Source of the DNA: CALKYB01 sp964510575
GTDB lineage: Bacteria; Bdellovibrionota_C; UBA2361; SZUA-149; CALKYB01
Length of the DNA stretch: 16,757 nucleotides
Direction of reading: 5' to 3'
Assembly (NCBI GenBank): GCA_964510575.1
Contig: CAZECN010000048.1
Location: forward strand, 1-16,757
Notes under the pieces: generated by a model
The model's input: only the letters and a program-made list of their open reading frames with translations
Database searches by the model: none
What the model was told of the DNA's origin: nothing
Shown here: positions 1 to 7,713 of the stretch, in pieces
How the letters are laid out: each line of letters opens with the position of its first letter
Numbering within the stretch: the stretch's first letter is position 1
Program-made: the position numbers and the translations under genes

Positions 1-2
1 GA

Positions 3-1028
3 ACAAATTCGGTTGTAGTGAATGCATCTCAGTCTGACTATGACAAATTAGTTAAGCTCATCAAGCAGCTGGATGTTCAACGTAAACAAGTCTTGGTTGA
101 AGCAGCAGTAATTGAAGTAACAATGAACAATCAGGACGAGCTTGGACTAGATTGGAGATCGGCTGAAGGAGTTCAAAACGGAACAGTGGTTGGTCAGGGT
201 AATTTTAGTAATCTTCCATCTGTTTTAGGAACGCCTGGAGCAATACCTTCTGTTCTAGAAAGTCCAGGAAGCCTACAGGGACTTGCTTTGCAGGCGATTA
301 GTCAGGGAACCTTAACTCTGCCAGGTGGCATTGCAATGCCAACTCAGTCGGTAATACTTAACGCATTGAAACTTAACAGCGCGGTTAATGTTCTCTCAAG
401 CCCATCAATTCTTACTTCTGATAATGAAGAGGCTGAGATAATAGTTGGTGAGAATGTTCCAGTTGTTACTAGTCGTGCAACTGACCCATCGAACCTGGGT
501 AATCAATTTAACCAAATTGACCGTCAGGATGTAGGTATAACTTTAAGAATCACCCCTCAAATCACTAATGGTGAGTATGTAAACTTGAAGATATTCGTTG
601 AGATTTCTTCGGTTGTTCCAGGTACTAGAAATGCTGAGAACGGACTAACTACAAATGTTAGAACTACTGAGACATCTGTTGTGGTGAAAAACAATCAGAT
701 GGTTGTTACCGGTGGACTTCTCTCAGACAGCACTATTGAGCAAGAGCAAGGAGTTCCTTTGCTAATGGAAATCCCGGTTCTCGGTAAGCTGTTCAAATCT
801 AAAAGCGAAACAGTTCAACAAACCAATTTGCTAATCTTAATTACGCCAAGAATTGTTAACGATGACATCTCGGCTCAAATGGCAACAGACTACTATGGTT
901 CAAGGCTTCCAAAGAGCCTAGAAAATGCCAGAAAGATTTTAAGCTCACCAATGGTGGGACAGTTAGAAGAAGAGGAAGAGGAAAAACCGTTTATTGAAGA
1001 GGATGTTGTCGATGACCTTGATTTCTAA
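3..1028 (+). CDS. gspD: Type II secretion system secretin GspD, C-terminal part (5' end outside window)
   Basis: This is the C-terminal portion of an outer-membrane secretin, the multimeric channel through which type II secretion exports folded proteins. The frame is open to the window edge, so the N-terminal domains lie upstream. The first visible residues form the end of an N-domain (VLVEAAVIEV, then ELGLDW). The secretin core follows, with the family hallmarks LSSPSILTSDNEEAEI, VGENVPVV, QDVGITLRITPQI, VVVKNNQMVVTGGL and, near the end, IPVLGKLF followed by LLILITPRIV. The motif order fits GspD better than PilQ, although PilQ-type secretins share the last motif. The tail is very acidic (a glutamate run, then EEDVVDDLDF). 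The next gene starts inside its last codons. No other secretion gene is visible, so the partner operon must lie upstream or elsewhere. Confidence 0.9.
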   Translation, partial: TNSVVVNASQSDYDKLVKLIKQLDVQRKQVLVEAAVIEVTMNNQDELGLDWRSAEGVQNGTVVGQGNFSNLPSVLGTPGAIPSVLESPGSLQGLALQAISQGTLTLPGGIAMPTQSVILNALKLNSAVNVLSSPSILTSDNEEAEIIVGENVPVVTSRATDPSNLGNQFNQIDRQDVGITLRITPQITNGEYVNLKIFVEISSVVPGTRNAENGLTTNVRTTETSVVVKNNQMVVTGGLLSDSTIEQEQGVPLLMEIPVLGKLFKSKSETVQQTNLLILITPRIVNDDISAQMATDYYGSRLPKSLENARKILSSPMVGQLEEEEEEKPFIEEDVVDDLDF

Positions 1029-1683
1029 GAATATTATTATTGGTTCAGCCTTAGCAATCTTCGGCTTTGGCCAAAGTGCGTTAGCTTGTGATTTTGTTCA
1101 AAACTCTGTTGATGTCGAGAGTCTATCAGTTACAGTTGATGCGGATCTTTCAGATTGGGAAGAGGTTGACTTTCAGAAAATTGAAGAGACTTGCGCTTCT
1201 TGCGGAGAATTGAACTCGAAGGACATTTCAGCAGAGTTTGCTGTTAGTGTAGACCAAAATAATCTTTATCTCGTAGCAGTTGTAATGGATGACGAGGTAG
1301 ATATTAACGGAAGCACTAAAATCTTCGACTTGGATGGTATTGAAGTTATGCTAGATGGTTTCAACAACTGCTCTGACACATTTTATGATGACGATATGAT
1401 GTTGTTCGTTACCGCTGATGGTCGTTATCAATTCAAAGGATCTCAAAGAGCTACTGGTAGAGTTGAGGTGGCAACAAGGATTATTGAAGATGGTTATATG
1501 ATTGAACTGTCAATTCCTTGGCAAATAGTTGGCAGCTACCCGGATGAAGCTCCCTCGATGGGCTTCTCTATTTCAGTTAATGATAGAGATGGTGAAAATC
1601 GGGAGGGTCAATACTTTTGGCACTATTCTAATGAGCACTGGAAGAACACCTCGGAATGGGCATCTTTACACTTTCTAAAATAG
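1012..1683 (+). CDS. Secreted CBM9-like (carbohydrate-binding family 9-like) protein
   Basis: Start chosen at the ATG at 1012: GAAGAGG (996-1002) lies nine bases upstream, and the product then begins with a clean signal peptide (about residues 1-25, cleaved after SALA). A TTG at 994 and an ATG at 1003 are in frame but fit the ribosome site less well. The mature part resembles the DOMON/CBM9-like fold: VDADLSDWEEV near the start, NNLYLVAVVMDDE, a DGIEVMLDG strand, then GYMIELSIPW, MGFSISVNDRDG and a C-terminal WASLHF. Such domains bind sugars or occur as modules of secreted enzymes; here the domain stands alone, so the ligand is unknown. Cysteines (mature Cys1, CASC and NNC) suggest disulphides. 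Residue -3 is alanine, so a lipoprotein is unlikely. The gene overlaps gspD by 17 bases, which suggests co-translation and perhaps export by that system. Confidence 0.75.
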   Translation: MTLISKNIIIGSALAIFGFGQSALACDFVQNSVDVESLSVTVDADLSDWEEVDFQKIEETCASCGELNSKDISAEFAVSVDQNNLYLVAVVMDDEVDINGSTKIFDLDGIEVMLDGFNNCSDTFYDDDMMLFVTADGRYQFKGSQRATGRVEVATRIIEDGYMIELSIPWQIVGSYPDEAPSMGFSISVNDRDGENREGQYFWHYSNEHWKNTSEWASLHFLK

Positions 1684-1708
1684 ACCTTCTAAATTAGACC
1701 TTCTAAAT
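1681..1708 (+). repeat. Perfect 14-bp tandem duplication at the stop codon of the CBM9-like gene
   Basis: TAGACCTTCTAAAT occurs twice back to back (1681-1694 and 1695-1708). The first copy contains the TAG stop codon of the preceding gene. It looks like a simple slippage duplication; I see no hairpin or T-run that would make it a terminator. Confidence 0.9.
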
Positions 1709-1844
1709 AATAAATAGTCTCCAACTATAAATCTCCCTAATATTGGCCAGAGGTTGAAATGCCAGGTCATATAAAGTTATCAACAAGCCCAGTGAGCTCG
1801 CCCTGCAAAGCTTGCGGTTGCCCTTCGAATATAGTTACAACTGT

Positions 1845-1886
1845 CCTCGTCCATCTCCTTAGGATGAGGAAATGGACCTCTTTTAA
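1845..1886 (+). promoter_or_regulatory. Leader with two mutually exclusive hairpins upstream of the FKBP gene (attenuator-like)
   Basis: CCTCGTCC (1845-1852) can pair with GGATGAGG (1862-1869), with one G-U pair and a nine-base loop. Bases 1849-1854 (GTCCAT) can instead pair perfectly with ATGGAC (1872-1877), which is followed by CTCTTTTAAT, a short T-rich tract. The two structures share 1849-1852 and the region between them, so they exclude each other, as in an attenuator. It lies 59-100 bases before the FKBP start codon. The second stem is only 6 bp, and I recognise no riboswitch class. A weak promoter candidate further upstream (TTGAAA at 1754, TATCAA at 1778) is not convincing. Function is inference only. 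Confidence 0.3.
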
Positions 1887-1944
1887 TAATCCCTGGCAAG
1901 CTTCAAAATTGGGAGCCTCTCGCCGGACAAAAACGGGTATTAAT

Positions 1945-2658
1945 ATGAATTTTAAAACTTTCGGTGCCGCTCTTTCACTTGCAGCCATTCCAGCAGTGGC
2001 TGGTGCTGAGCCAAAAATTGAATCAAACGAAGATATTTTTAGTTATGGCAGCGGCCAGTCTATGGGCCAAAGAATGAAGCTGCAAGGCGTTGATGTTAAC
2101 GCTGATCTTTTTGCGCTGGGCCTTAAAGATGGAATTGCTGGTAAAGAAAGCAGAGTTCCAATTGAGAAGATGCAAGCCGCCGGCAAAGCTCTCCAGGAAG
2201 AAATGGTAGCCAAAAGGCAGAAAGAAGCTGAAGCTAACCTAGCTTCAGGAAAGAAATTCCTTGATGAAAACAAGGCAAAAGACGGTATTAAAACTACAGA
2301 CTCTGGCCTACAATATCAGGTTGTAAAAGCAGGTAGCGGAAAGCAACCAGGCGCCACTGATAAGGTTACCGTTCATTACAAAGGAACTCTAGTTGATGGA
2401 ACTGAGTTTGATAGTTCTTTCAAGAGAAATAAACCTGCTGAGTTTGGCTTAAACCAAGTCATCAAAGGTTGGACTGAAGGAATCCAAACTATGAAGGTTG
2501 GCGGAAAGAGCAAGTTCTTTATTCCAGCGGAACTAGCTTACGGCCCTCAGGGAAGACCTGGAATTCCAGGAAATTCAGTTCTGATTTTTGATGTTGAGCT
2601 TATTGATATTGCGGAAGCTGCTGCTGCTCCTCAGCCTCCTAAGCCGCCTCAAGGCTAG
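1945..2658 (+). CDS. Secreted FKBP-type peptidyl-prolyl cis-trans isomerase (FkpA/Mip-like)
   Basis: A periplasmic foldase that catalyses cis-trans isomerisation of X-Pro bonds. The frame is open back to 1759, but ATG 1945 is chosen because translation from there gives a standard signal peptide (MNFKTFGAALSLAAIPAVAGA, cleaved before EPK). The 237-residue product has a helical FkpA-N-like dimerisation region (about 30-110, with the typical SYGSGQSMGQ and LGLKDGIAGK) and a C-terminal FKBP domain (about 119-222). Ligand-pocket residues known from FKBP12 are all present: Tyr145 (VHYKG), Asp156 (FDSS), Trp176 (IKGW) and Tyr199 (AYG). A proline-rich tail (APQPPKPPQG) ends the protein. No strong Shine-Dalgarno is visible (only ACGGG about ten bases upstream). 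The gene is transcribed alone: a 261-base gap precedes it and a strong terminator follows. Length and layout match FkpA and Mip; I cannot tell which is the closer relative. Confidence 0.92.
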   Translation: MNFKTFGAALSLAAIPAVAGAEPKIESNEDIFSYGSGQSMGQRMKLQGVDVNADLFALGLKDGIAGKESRVPIEKMQAAGKALQEEMVAKRQKEAEANLASGKKFLDENKAKDGIKTTDSGLQYQVVKAGSGKQPGATDKVTVHYKGTLVDGTEFDSSFKRNKPAEFGLNQVIKGWTEGIQTMKVGGKSKFFIPAELAYGPQGRPGIPGNSVLIFDVELIDIAEAAAAPQPPKPPQG

Positions 2659-2732
2659 ATTAGATATTTCCAGTTCGCTTATAGTTGAGGCTAAAAAGCG
2701 ACTACAGTGCTGGGAAAACCTTGAAAAGAGAG

Positions 2733-2780
2733 AGGCTCTGGAGTGGATATTTGTTTTGATATCCACCCAGAGCCTTTTTA
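2733..2780 (+). terminator. Strong intrinsic terminator after the FKBP gene
   Basis: A 17-bp stem (5' arm 2733-2750, 3' arm 2759-2775, one bulged A in the 5' arm, loop TTGTTTTG) is followed by TTTTT. It sits between convergent genes. On the minus strand the stem is followed by CTCTCTTTTC, so it may also serve the convergent aldolase gene. Confidence 0.9.
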
Positions 2781-2804
2781 GTAAAACCTTTCCTCTCTCC
2801 AACA

Positions 2805-3689
2805 CTACGCCGCCTTTGGGTAGAATCTATCGAAAAGTTTAGAAGCTTTGTTTCGCTCCGAGATAGTCATTACGTCTTTGTCACGTTGAAATAGAACTAG
2901 AGTTTCCATAGCTACGACAAAATCGTCTGGTGAGTAGTCCACTAGGGCTTGAAAAGCTTGATTGATTTCAAATTGGAGTTTCTCCTTTGAAGGATTTTCA
3001 AGCAAATCAATTACGGTTTCAGGCAATAAATTGGCCATGCCAGAGACACTCCCGAAACCATCAAGCATTCCAACTAAGGAGAGTGCAGAGTCTGGGCCGG
3101 AGAAAAACTTTTTGCCGAGCTCGCCTTGCACAAGTTTTATTCTTGCAGCAATCTGAGATTCCTCAGTGCTATAAGAATCTTTGATGCCGAGAAAATAATT
3201 TTCCGAGGCTATTGCTCTAATTAGTGAATTGTCGACTTTCCTTGTTATGCCCGGAATGTCAATGTCATAAACCAGTAGACCGGTCTCTCTACTAGTCGAG
3301 CTGGCTAAACTTTCAAGAGTGTTTATTATATCTAAGCATCTGCTTTGGTCATTGAAGCCCTGCCAATGCGATAATTCGTTTGGGGCATAGACAAAAAAGA
3401 CGCTTGTTGGGAGGTCACTTTTAAGCAAAAAGCGAGCCAGTTCTTTTATTTCCTCTTGAGTCATTAACGACACATTGACGTAAACTTCATCAAAGTATTG
3501 CATTGCAAGCTTGAGCAGGATCATTATCTGGTAAGTGGATATCTCCCATCCCCTACCAGTGGTGCCACCGACAAGTACAGCTTTAATTCTTTGGGAACTC
3601 AGCCATTTCATGTGATTGTCATTGGCAACCACGCGAAGTTTGTCATCACTGATGCAAGTAGTAACTGGAACAACTAGGCGGTTTCTCAT
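2805..3689 (-). CDS. DapA/N-acetylneuraminate lyase-family class I aldolase, divergent
   Basis: A TIM-barrel aldolase of the dihydrodipicolinate synthase/NAL superfamily, whose members condense or cleave 2-keto acids through a lysine Schiff base. Visible signatures: GGTTGRG (41-47, in place of GTTGES/T), the Schiff-base lysine Lys170 in FLGIKDS, SGPDSALS (197-204) and GSVSGMANLLPE (213-224). Tyr141 probably corresponds to the catalytic tyrosine of the barrel (YNVP in true DapA, here YDIDIP). The Arg that follows in DapA (YNVPSRTG) and binds the substrate carboxylate is not evident, and the E of GTTGE is Arg. A lysine-pathway role is therefore doubtful; another 2-keto acid substrate is more likely. 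The 294-residue length is normal for the family. Start ATG has AAGGAG six bases upstream. No pathway neighbour is present; 242 bases separate it from the upstream M23 gene. Confidence 0.75.
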   Translation of the reverse strand: MRNRLVVPVTTCISDDKLRVVANDNHMKWLSSQRIKAVLVGGTTGRGWEISTYQIMILLKLAMQYFDEVYVNVSLMTQEEIKELARFLLKSDLPTSVFFVYAPNELSHWQGFNDQSRCLDIINTLESLASSTSRETGLLVYDIDIPGITRKVDNSLIRAIASENYFLGIKDSYSTEESQIAARIKLVQGELGKKFFSGPDSALSLVGMLDGFGSVSGMANLLPETVIDLLENPSKEKLQFEINQAFQALVDYSPDDFVVAMETLVLFQRDKDVMTISERNKASKLFDRFYPKAA

Positions 3690-3720
3690 CTTATTCTCCT
3701 TAAAAAACCATTAGGGCACT

Positions 3721-3752
3721 GTAGCCTCTTGAGCCTGGAAGCTCTTTGAGGC
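3721..3752 (-). repeat. Stem-loop in the aldolase leader; first copy of an imperfect direct repeat
   Basis: GCCTC (3724-3728) pairs with GAGGC (3748-3752), and inside it GAGC (3731-3734) pairs with GCTC (3741-3744), with a small internal loop. It lies 32-63 bases upstream of the aldolase start on the minus strand, in the probable 5' leader. Its first 18 bases (GTAGCCTCTTGAGCCTGG) recur at 3864-3882. Confidence 0.5.
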
Positions 3753-3863
3753 GACAATTAAAATCAACCTTCCCGATTCGATAAAGAGAAAGAACAATTA
3801 CTTGAGAAACTATTGCGCTATGTATTGCTGCAATCTTAGCAAGGAAGGGTAATATGTCGAAAC

Positions 3864-3882
3864 GTAGCCTCTAAGAGCCTGG
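3864..3882 (-). repeat. Second copy of the imperfect direct repeat between M23 and aldolase genes
   Basis: GTAGCCTCTAAGAGCCTGG matches 3721-3738 except for the TT/TAA-type change in the centre. It lies 50 bases downstream of the M23 gene's stop on the minus strand. Apart from the two copies, the 242-base gap (3690-3931) shows no gene and no terminator with a T-run. Confidence 0.5.
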
Positions 3883-3931
3883 TTTTTCAGCAAAAGAGTG
3901 GATCTATTGGTAGGGTGGTCTGTAGGAGTCT

Positions 3932-4900
3932 TTACTTCTCACCTTCGCCATCATCGATCAGTGGAAGAGTTAAAACTGGAAATTCTAGAAAAGGCCTTGG
4001 GTTTTTAGCATGACCTCTCACCCTTACTTCGTAATGAAGGTGAGGTCCTGTCGAGCGCCCCGTTGAACCAAGCTGGCCAATCTGTTGCCCACGACAAACT
4101 TTATCTCCAGCCTGGACAAGGATTTTATTTAAATGGCCATAAAGAGTCTCCAGGCCATTTTTGTGTTGGATTACTACTGTCTTGCCGTATCCGGCCGAGT
4201 AACCTGCTCTCTTAACTTTACCCGGTGCTGTAGACTCGACTATTCCGTTGGAAACACTGGCGATATCAATCCCCTTATGCATCCGTCTTTTTCCCGAGAA
4301 GGGTGAATTTCGCATTCCGTAGCCGGAGGATATTCTTCCAGAGGCTGGAAGACCTAAAGGCAAATCATCGAAAAGCTCTGAATAGTAATCTAGTTGATTG
4401 GCAAGACGAGCATGCTCATCTCTCTTTAAGAATTTCTCCATAACAGCCAAGCTGTCACCGTTAACCTGTTGAGCAGGAACATGAGGCTCAATTGCTCCAC
4501 CTTGGCCCCCATCAGAGCCTTTCTCAGCACGCCCTCCAACCCCATCATTGTTTCTGATCGAGTGGTTAAAACTGAAGTGGTCTTTTTCAGATAGTTTTTC
4601 TACGACTGTATCGAGAGCATCAACTTTAACTTTCAGCTCTCCTTCGTATTCTCTTACTCTTTCAATTTCGTTTGAAAGGAGTTTGACGCGACTTTCATAA
4701 GAAGGTGGTTCTGAATAGCTACCGACTGCAATTTCCTGCAAGCTAGGAAAAGTCTTTAACAAAGCAGGTGCTAAAAGTAGGCCAGGGATAAAGCCAAGGA
4801 AGGCAAGACCGGCCCTCTTGTACCAAACAAGCCTAGATTTATTAATCAAAGGTTTTTCGTTGGGCTCTATCAAAATAAAATTAGTACCTTTATTGCTCAT
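3932..4900 (-). CDS. Membrane-anchored M23 (LytM-type) metallopeptidase
   Basis: Probable zinc endopeptidase that cuts peptidoglycan cross-links in the periplasm, or a LytM-type regulator of such cutting. A short cytoplasmic N-terminus is followed by one transmembrane segment (about 30-48), a heptad-rich helix (about 68-105), a glycine-rich low-complexity linker (about 116-136) and the M23 domain (about 185-305). Zinc and catalytic residues are intact: His208 and Asp212 (HKGID), His256 (YGHL) and His287/His289 (HLHYEV). It is therefore predicted to be active, unlike degenerate EnvC/NlpD-type activators. The start ATG has only a weak ribosome site; the ten bases AGAGCAGTAG just before it also precede the nadK start. 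It follows recN by 189 bases on the same strand, with no clear terminator between. Cell-shape or division roles are known in the family; the exact role here is unknown. Confidence 0.9.
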   Translation of the reverse strand: MSNKGTNFILIEPNEKPLINKSRLVWYKRAGLAFLGFIPGLLLAPALLKTFPSLQEIAVGSYSEPPSYESRVKLLSNEIERVREYEGELKVKVDALDTVVEKLSEKDHFSFNHSIRNNDGVGGRAEKGSDGGQGGAIEPHVPAQQVNGDSLAVMEKFLKRDEHARLANQLDYYSELFDDLPLGLPASGRISSGYGMRNSPFSGKRRMHKGIDIASVSNGIVESTAPGKVKRAGYSAGYGKTVVIQHKNGLETLYGHLNKILVQAGDKVCRGQQIGQLGSTGRSTGPHLHYEVRVRGHAKNPRPFLEFPVLTLPLIDDGEGEK

Positions 4901-5089
4901 CTACTGCTCTCGCCCACTATGGGCACTCCGTTGAATCTTAGCTTAGATATTTCCTAGCAATTCCACTAGTAAATTCTGCGGCCATTTATTAACAATCGAA
5001 GTTTCTAAAAGCAACGCTATTTTAACATAAAGTTAGTAGTTTATTCTCTAGATTTAGATGTAAATAAAGTAGCTGCGATTGAGGAAAAG

Positions 5090-6775
5090 CTAAGCCCCCT
5101 TATTTACAGTCTTTTTTGTCGCTTTTTGTTCAATGCCTATTAGCTCTCTGGCTGAACTTAAAAAATTCCCAGAGATATTTTTGCCGGCCAACATTCGCGC
5201 AACTTCTTCAACTCTTCCCTCTAAATCAAGCAAATCTACGCTGGCTAAGGTCTTTTTCGAGTCAGACTGCTTAGAGACATAGAAATGATGGTCAGCTAAA
5301 GCAGCCACTTGAGGTGCGTGGGTTACCAGTAGCACCTGAGTTCGGCGAGAAATCAACTGAAGTTTCTCTCCGATTGTTTGAGCAACTGCTCCTCCAGAGC
5401 CACTGTCAATCTCATCGAACACTTGTAAAACCGGGCCAGTCTTAGCACTAAGCAAAGTCTTTAGAATAAGAAGAACTCTGGAGATCTCTCCTCCTGAGGC
5501 AACTTTTTCCAGAGCTCTGGCAGGCTCACCAGGGTTGGCAGCAAGAAGAAATTCTACCTCGTCAGCTCCGTCTCTACTCGATTCACCAGCGACAACTTTA
5601 GCTTCAAACCGTGCTTTCTTCATGTCCAGCTGTTTAAGCTCTTTAATCACTTGAGCACTAAGTGCGGCCGCCATTTCTTTTCGCTCAGCTGTCAGCTTTT
5701 TTTCAACTTTTTTAAGATTTTCATGTGCCTTTTGTTCAGCTTCAATCAGCTTATCTGCGTCAAACTGACCAGACTGATAAAGCTCCACTTCGGCTGAAAT
5801 TTCTTGAAAATAACTTAGTAGCTCGGCTTCTGACTTACCGTACTTTCGTTCAAGCCGAATTAAATCGGTCAGCCTTGAACGCATATTTTCAAGCTCTTCG
5901 GCGTTAATTTCAAGACCTCCAGCTGCAGCTCTTAGTTCCGAAGCTGCTTCTTGAAGTTGTAGCTCTGAGGACTGGACTAGTTCTAAAGCTGGGGCGAACT
6001 TGGTTGAGCTATCGGCCGCGGAACGTAGTTGATTTAAATACTTTGCTAGCTGGCTAATAATGCCCTGGTCGGCCTCAAGCAAGTCCAGTCCCTCTTCGGA
6101 AGTAAGTTTTAAGCTTTCTACCGCTTCTTGTTGGCCGAGAGTATCTTCTAGCTCCGATTTTTCGCCTTTGGCTAAGGCAAAGTCAGAGAGCTCTTCAGCT
6201 TCAAAGGTGATTCTTCTTAGATAATCAGTTTTTTCTCGAGATTGCTCTTCAAACTCGCGGCGCTTTCTTTTAGCTTCTGTCCAGCTACTGTAGGCATCTC
6301 GACACTTAGCAATTAACTCGGTACTAACTCCAAAACTATCGAGTAGAGGTCGATAATTCTTTTTGTCCAGTAAGCGATGCTGATAGTGTTGACCAGTAAT
6401 ATCAATCAAGCGCCAGCCGATTCGTTTTAGTTCAGCTTGGCTAACAAGCTTGCCACCCAGGTAGGCACGACTCTTCCCAGATGAGGAGATGACTCTCCTT
6501 ACAACCAACTCACCTTCATCAATTAGTTCTGGCTCAAGTTCTAGATCGGAGCAGAGACTGGGCGATATTTCAAAAATCCCCTCGACTTCACATTTATCAG
6601 AGCCGTTTCTAACCATATCGGCACTAGCTTTCCCCCCTGCCAAAAGCTCGAGACCCTTAAGAGTAATTGATTTACCTGCACCAGTTTGCCCAGTGATAAT
6701 GTTCAAGCCGTCGGTGAATTCGAATTCAACTTCTTCGAAAATTGCTATATTTCGCAGCCTAAGTAATGAAATCAT
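5090..6775 (-). CDS. recN: DNA repair protein RecN (SMC-like ATPase)
   Basis: RecN helps hold and repair DNA double-strand breaks in recombination with RecA. At 561 residues it is close to the usual length (about 550). The N-terminal ATPase half starts MISLLRLRNIAIFEEVEFEF and has Walker A GQTGAGKS (29-36). A long coiled-coil region (about 150-390) follows, rich in Glu, Lys and Leu. The C-terminal half carries the ABC signature SGGE (427-430, where many members have LSGGE), Walker B VFDEID (452-457) and the switch histidine in LLVTHAPQVAALAD (His486). Its ATG overlaps the nadK stop codon as ATGA, so the two genes are probably translationally coupled. A nadK-recN neighbourhood is common in bacteria. 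No LexA-box-like operator could be identified immediately upstream, as expected for the second gene of an operon. Confidence 0.97.
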   Translation of the reverse strand: MISLLRLRNIAIFEEVEFEFTDGLNIITGQTGAGKSITLKGLELLAGGKASADMVRNGSDKCEVEGIFEISPSLCSDLELEPELIDEGELVVRRVISSSGKSRAYLGGKLVSQAELKRIGWRLIDITGQHYQHRLLDKKNYRPLLDSFGVSTELIAKCRDAYSSWTEAKRKRREFEEQSREKTDYLRRITFEAEELSDFALAKGEKSELEDTLGQQEAVESLKLTSEEGLDLLEADQGIISQLAKYLNQLRSAADSSTKFAPALELVQSSELQLQEAASELRAAAGGLEINAEELENMRSRLTDLIRLERKYGKSEAELLSYFQEISAEVELYQSGQFDADKLIEAEQKAHENLKKVEKKLTAERKEMAAALSAQVIKELKQLDMKKARFEAKVVAGESSRDGADEVEFLLAANPGEPARALEKVASGGEISRVLLILKTLLSAKTGPVLQVFDEIDSGSGGAVAQTIGEKLQLISRRTQVLLVTHAPQVAALADHHFYVSKQSDSKKTLASVDLLDLEGRVEEVARMLAGKNISGNFLSSARELIGIEQKATKKTVNKGA

Positions 6776-7692
6776 GTACTTCTTGGCCCCCCAGAAGCCC
6801 AGTTAAGCTTTTCAGAAAGGACGTCGTAGTACGAGCGAGACTCCGATCTCGCTACTCTATAGGCTGAGTCGGAGGTAGTTACTTCAATTAAATCACCAGG
6901 CATCAATTCCATCCCTTCCTGCCCATCTACCGTTAAATAGAGAGGTTCATTAATGTCGTTACTTTCACTTATTCCCAAACGGACAGTTGAGCTACCCGGA
7001 ACAACCAAAGGCCGACTGGTAAGGGAGTGTGGGCAAATAGGAGTAAGAAGTAATGCATCTACCTCGGGATGGACAATAGACCCACCAGCCGCGAGTGAAT
7101 AGGCTGTGGAGCCACATGGAGTTGCACAAATTAGTCCATCTCCTCGCAAGTTAGCAGCAGCGGTCTTATCTACTTCAACTTCAATGGCAAAAATCCTAGC
7201 GAGCGTTTCTTTGGTGACAACGACATCGTTCATCGCAAAAAAAGTATGAAGTTTCTTCCCTTTCCTGAACACTCTTGCTTTCAGTAGTCTTCTCTCTCCA
7301 AGCGCGGCTTCTTCAGCAAGAACACTTTCTAGGATTTCGAAGACCTCATCTTGAGCAATTTCAGTAAGAAAACCAAGAGAGCCCATGTTTACCCCAATAA
7401 TGGTGCTAGGGGTGTTAGCTGGGTGCCTGGCAGCACTAATGAAGGTTCCGTCTCCACCCAAAACGATTACTTGATCGCATTCAGTGGTGAACTGACTTCT
7501 GTATAGTTTTTTGCTGTGCCCTTGAGCTTGGCCTTTTAAATCGGAGAAAATTTCTTCGTCGACAAAACACTCAATGTCTCGCTCTTTCAACCAAGCAATG
7601 ATTTTGGTGGCTAAAATCAGTACGCCCTCTTCCGAAGGCTTGGCCACTATGCCAACCGGTTTTTGTCCTGATTCTTTTTTGTTTTTGGCCAC
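6772..7692 (-). CDS. nadK: NAD kinase
   Basis: Phosphorylates NAD+ to NADP+ in the cytoplasm using ATP or polyphosphate. At 306 residues it is normal for bacterial NadK. Family motifs appear in order: GGDGT (79-83, with the key Asp81), GVNMGSLGFLTE (100-111), the ATAMND-equivalent FAMNDVVV (152-159), GDGLICATPCGSTAYS (184-199) and VVPGSS in the C-terminal beta part, ending with LTVDGQEG. The start is GTG; no in-frame ATG lies near and the ribosome site is weak. The gene lies 44 bases downstream of the lipoprotein gene and overlaps recN by four bases, so a lipoprotein-nadK-recN operon is likely. Confidence 0.97.
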   Translation of the reverse strand: MAKNKKESGQKPVGIVAKPSEEGVLILATKIIAWLKERDIECFVDEEIFSDLKGQAQGHSKKLYRSQFTTECDQVIVLGGDGTFISAARHPANTPSTIIGVNMGSLGFLTEIAQDEVFEILESVLAEEAALGERRLLKARVFRKGKKLHTFFAMNDVVVTKETLARIFAIEVEVDKTAAANLRGDGLICATPCGSTAYSLAAGGSIVHPEVDALLLTPICPHSLTSRPLVVPGSSTVRLGISESNDINEPLYLTVDGQEGMELMPGDLIEVTTSDSAYRVARSESRSYYDVLSEKLNWASGGPRST

Positions 7693-7713
7693 TACTGCTC
7701 TGCCTAGGTTATT

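Noticed and set aside
1759..1944. In-frame open stretch that would extend the FKBP gene by 62 codons
   Set aside because: The encoded residues are Cys-, Arg- and Ser-rich with no protein-like pattern, no ribosome site precedes it, and a proper signal peptide begins at 1945.
2588..2842. Open frames in other phases over the FKBP end and terminator
   Set aside because: Shadow frames: leucine/serine-rich, overlapping a strong gene and a terminator, no ribosome sites.
3854..3874. ATG TCG AAA CGT AGC CTC TAA with an upstream GGAAGGG: six-codon peptide
   Set aside because: Too short, in a non-coding gap; such a match is expected by chance. Overlaps the duplicated element instead.
5725..5907. Plus-strand open frame within recN
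   Set aside because: Antisense shadow of an unmistakable recN; composition follows the opposite strand.
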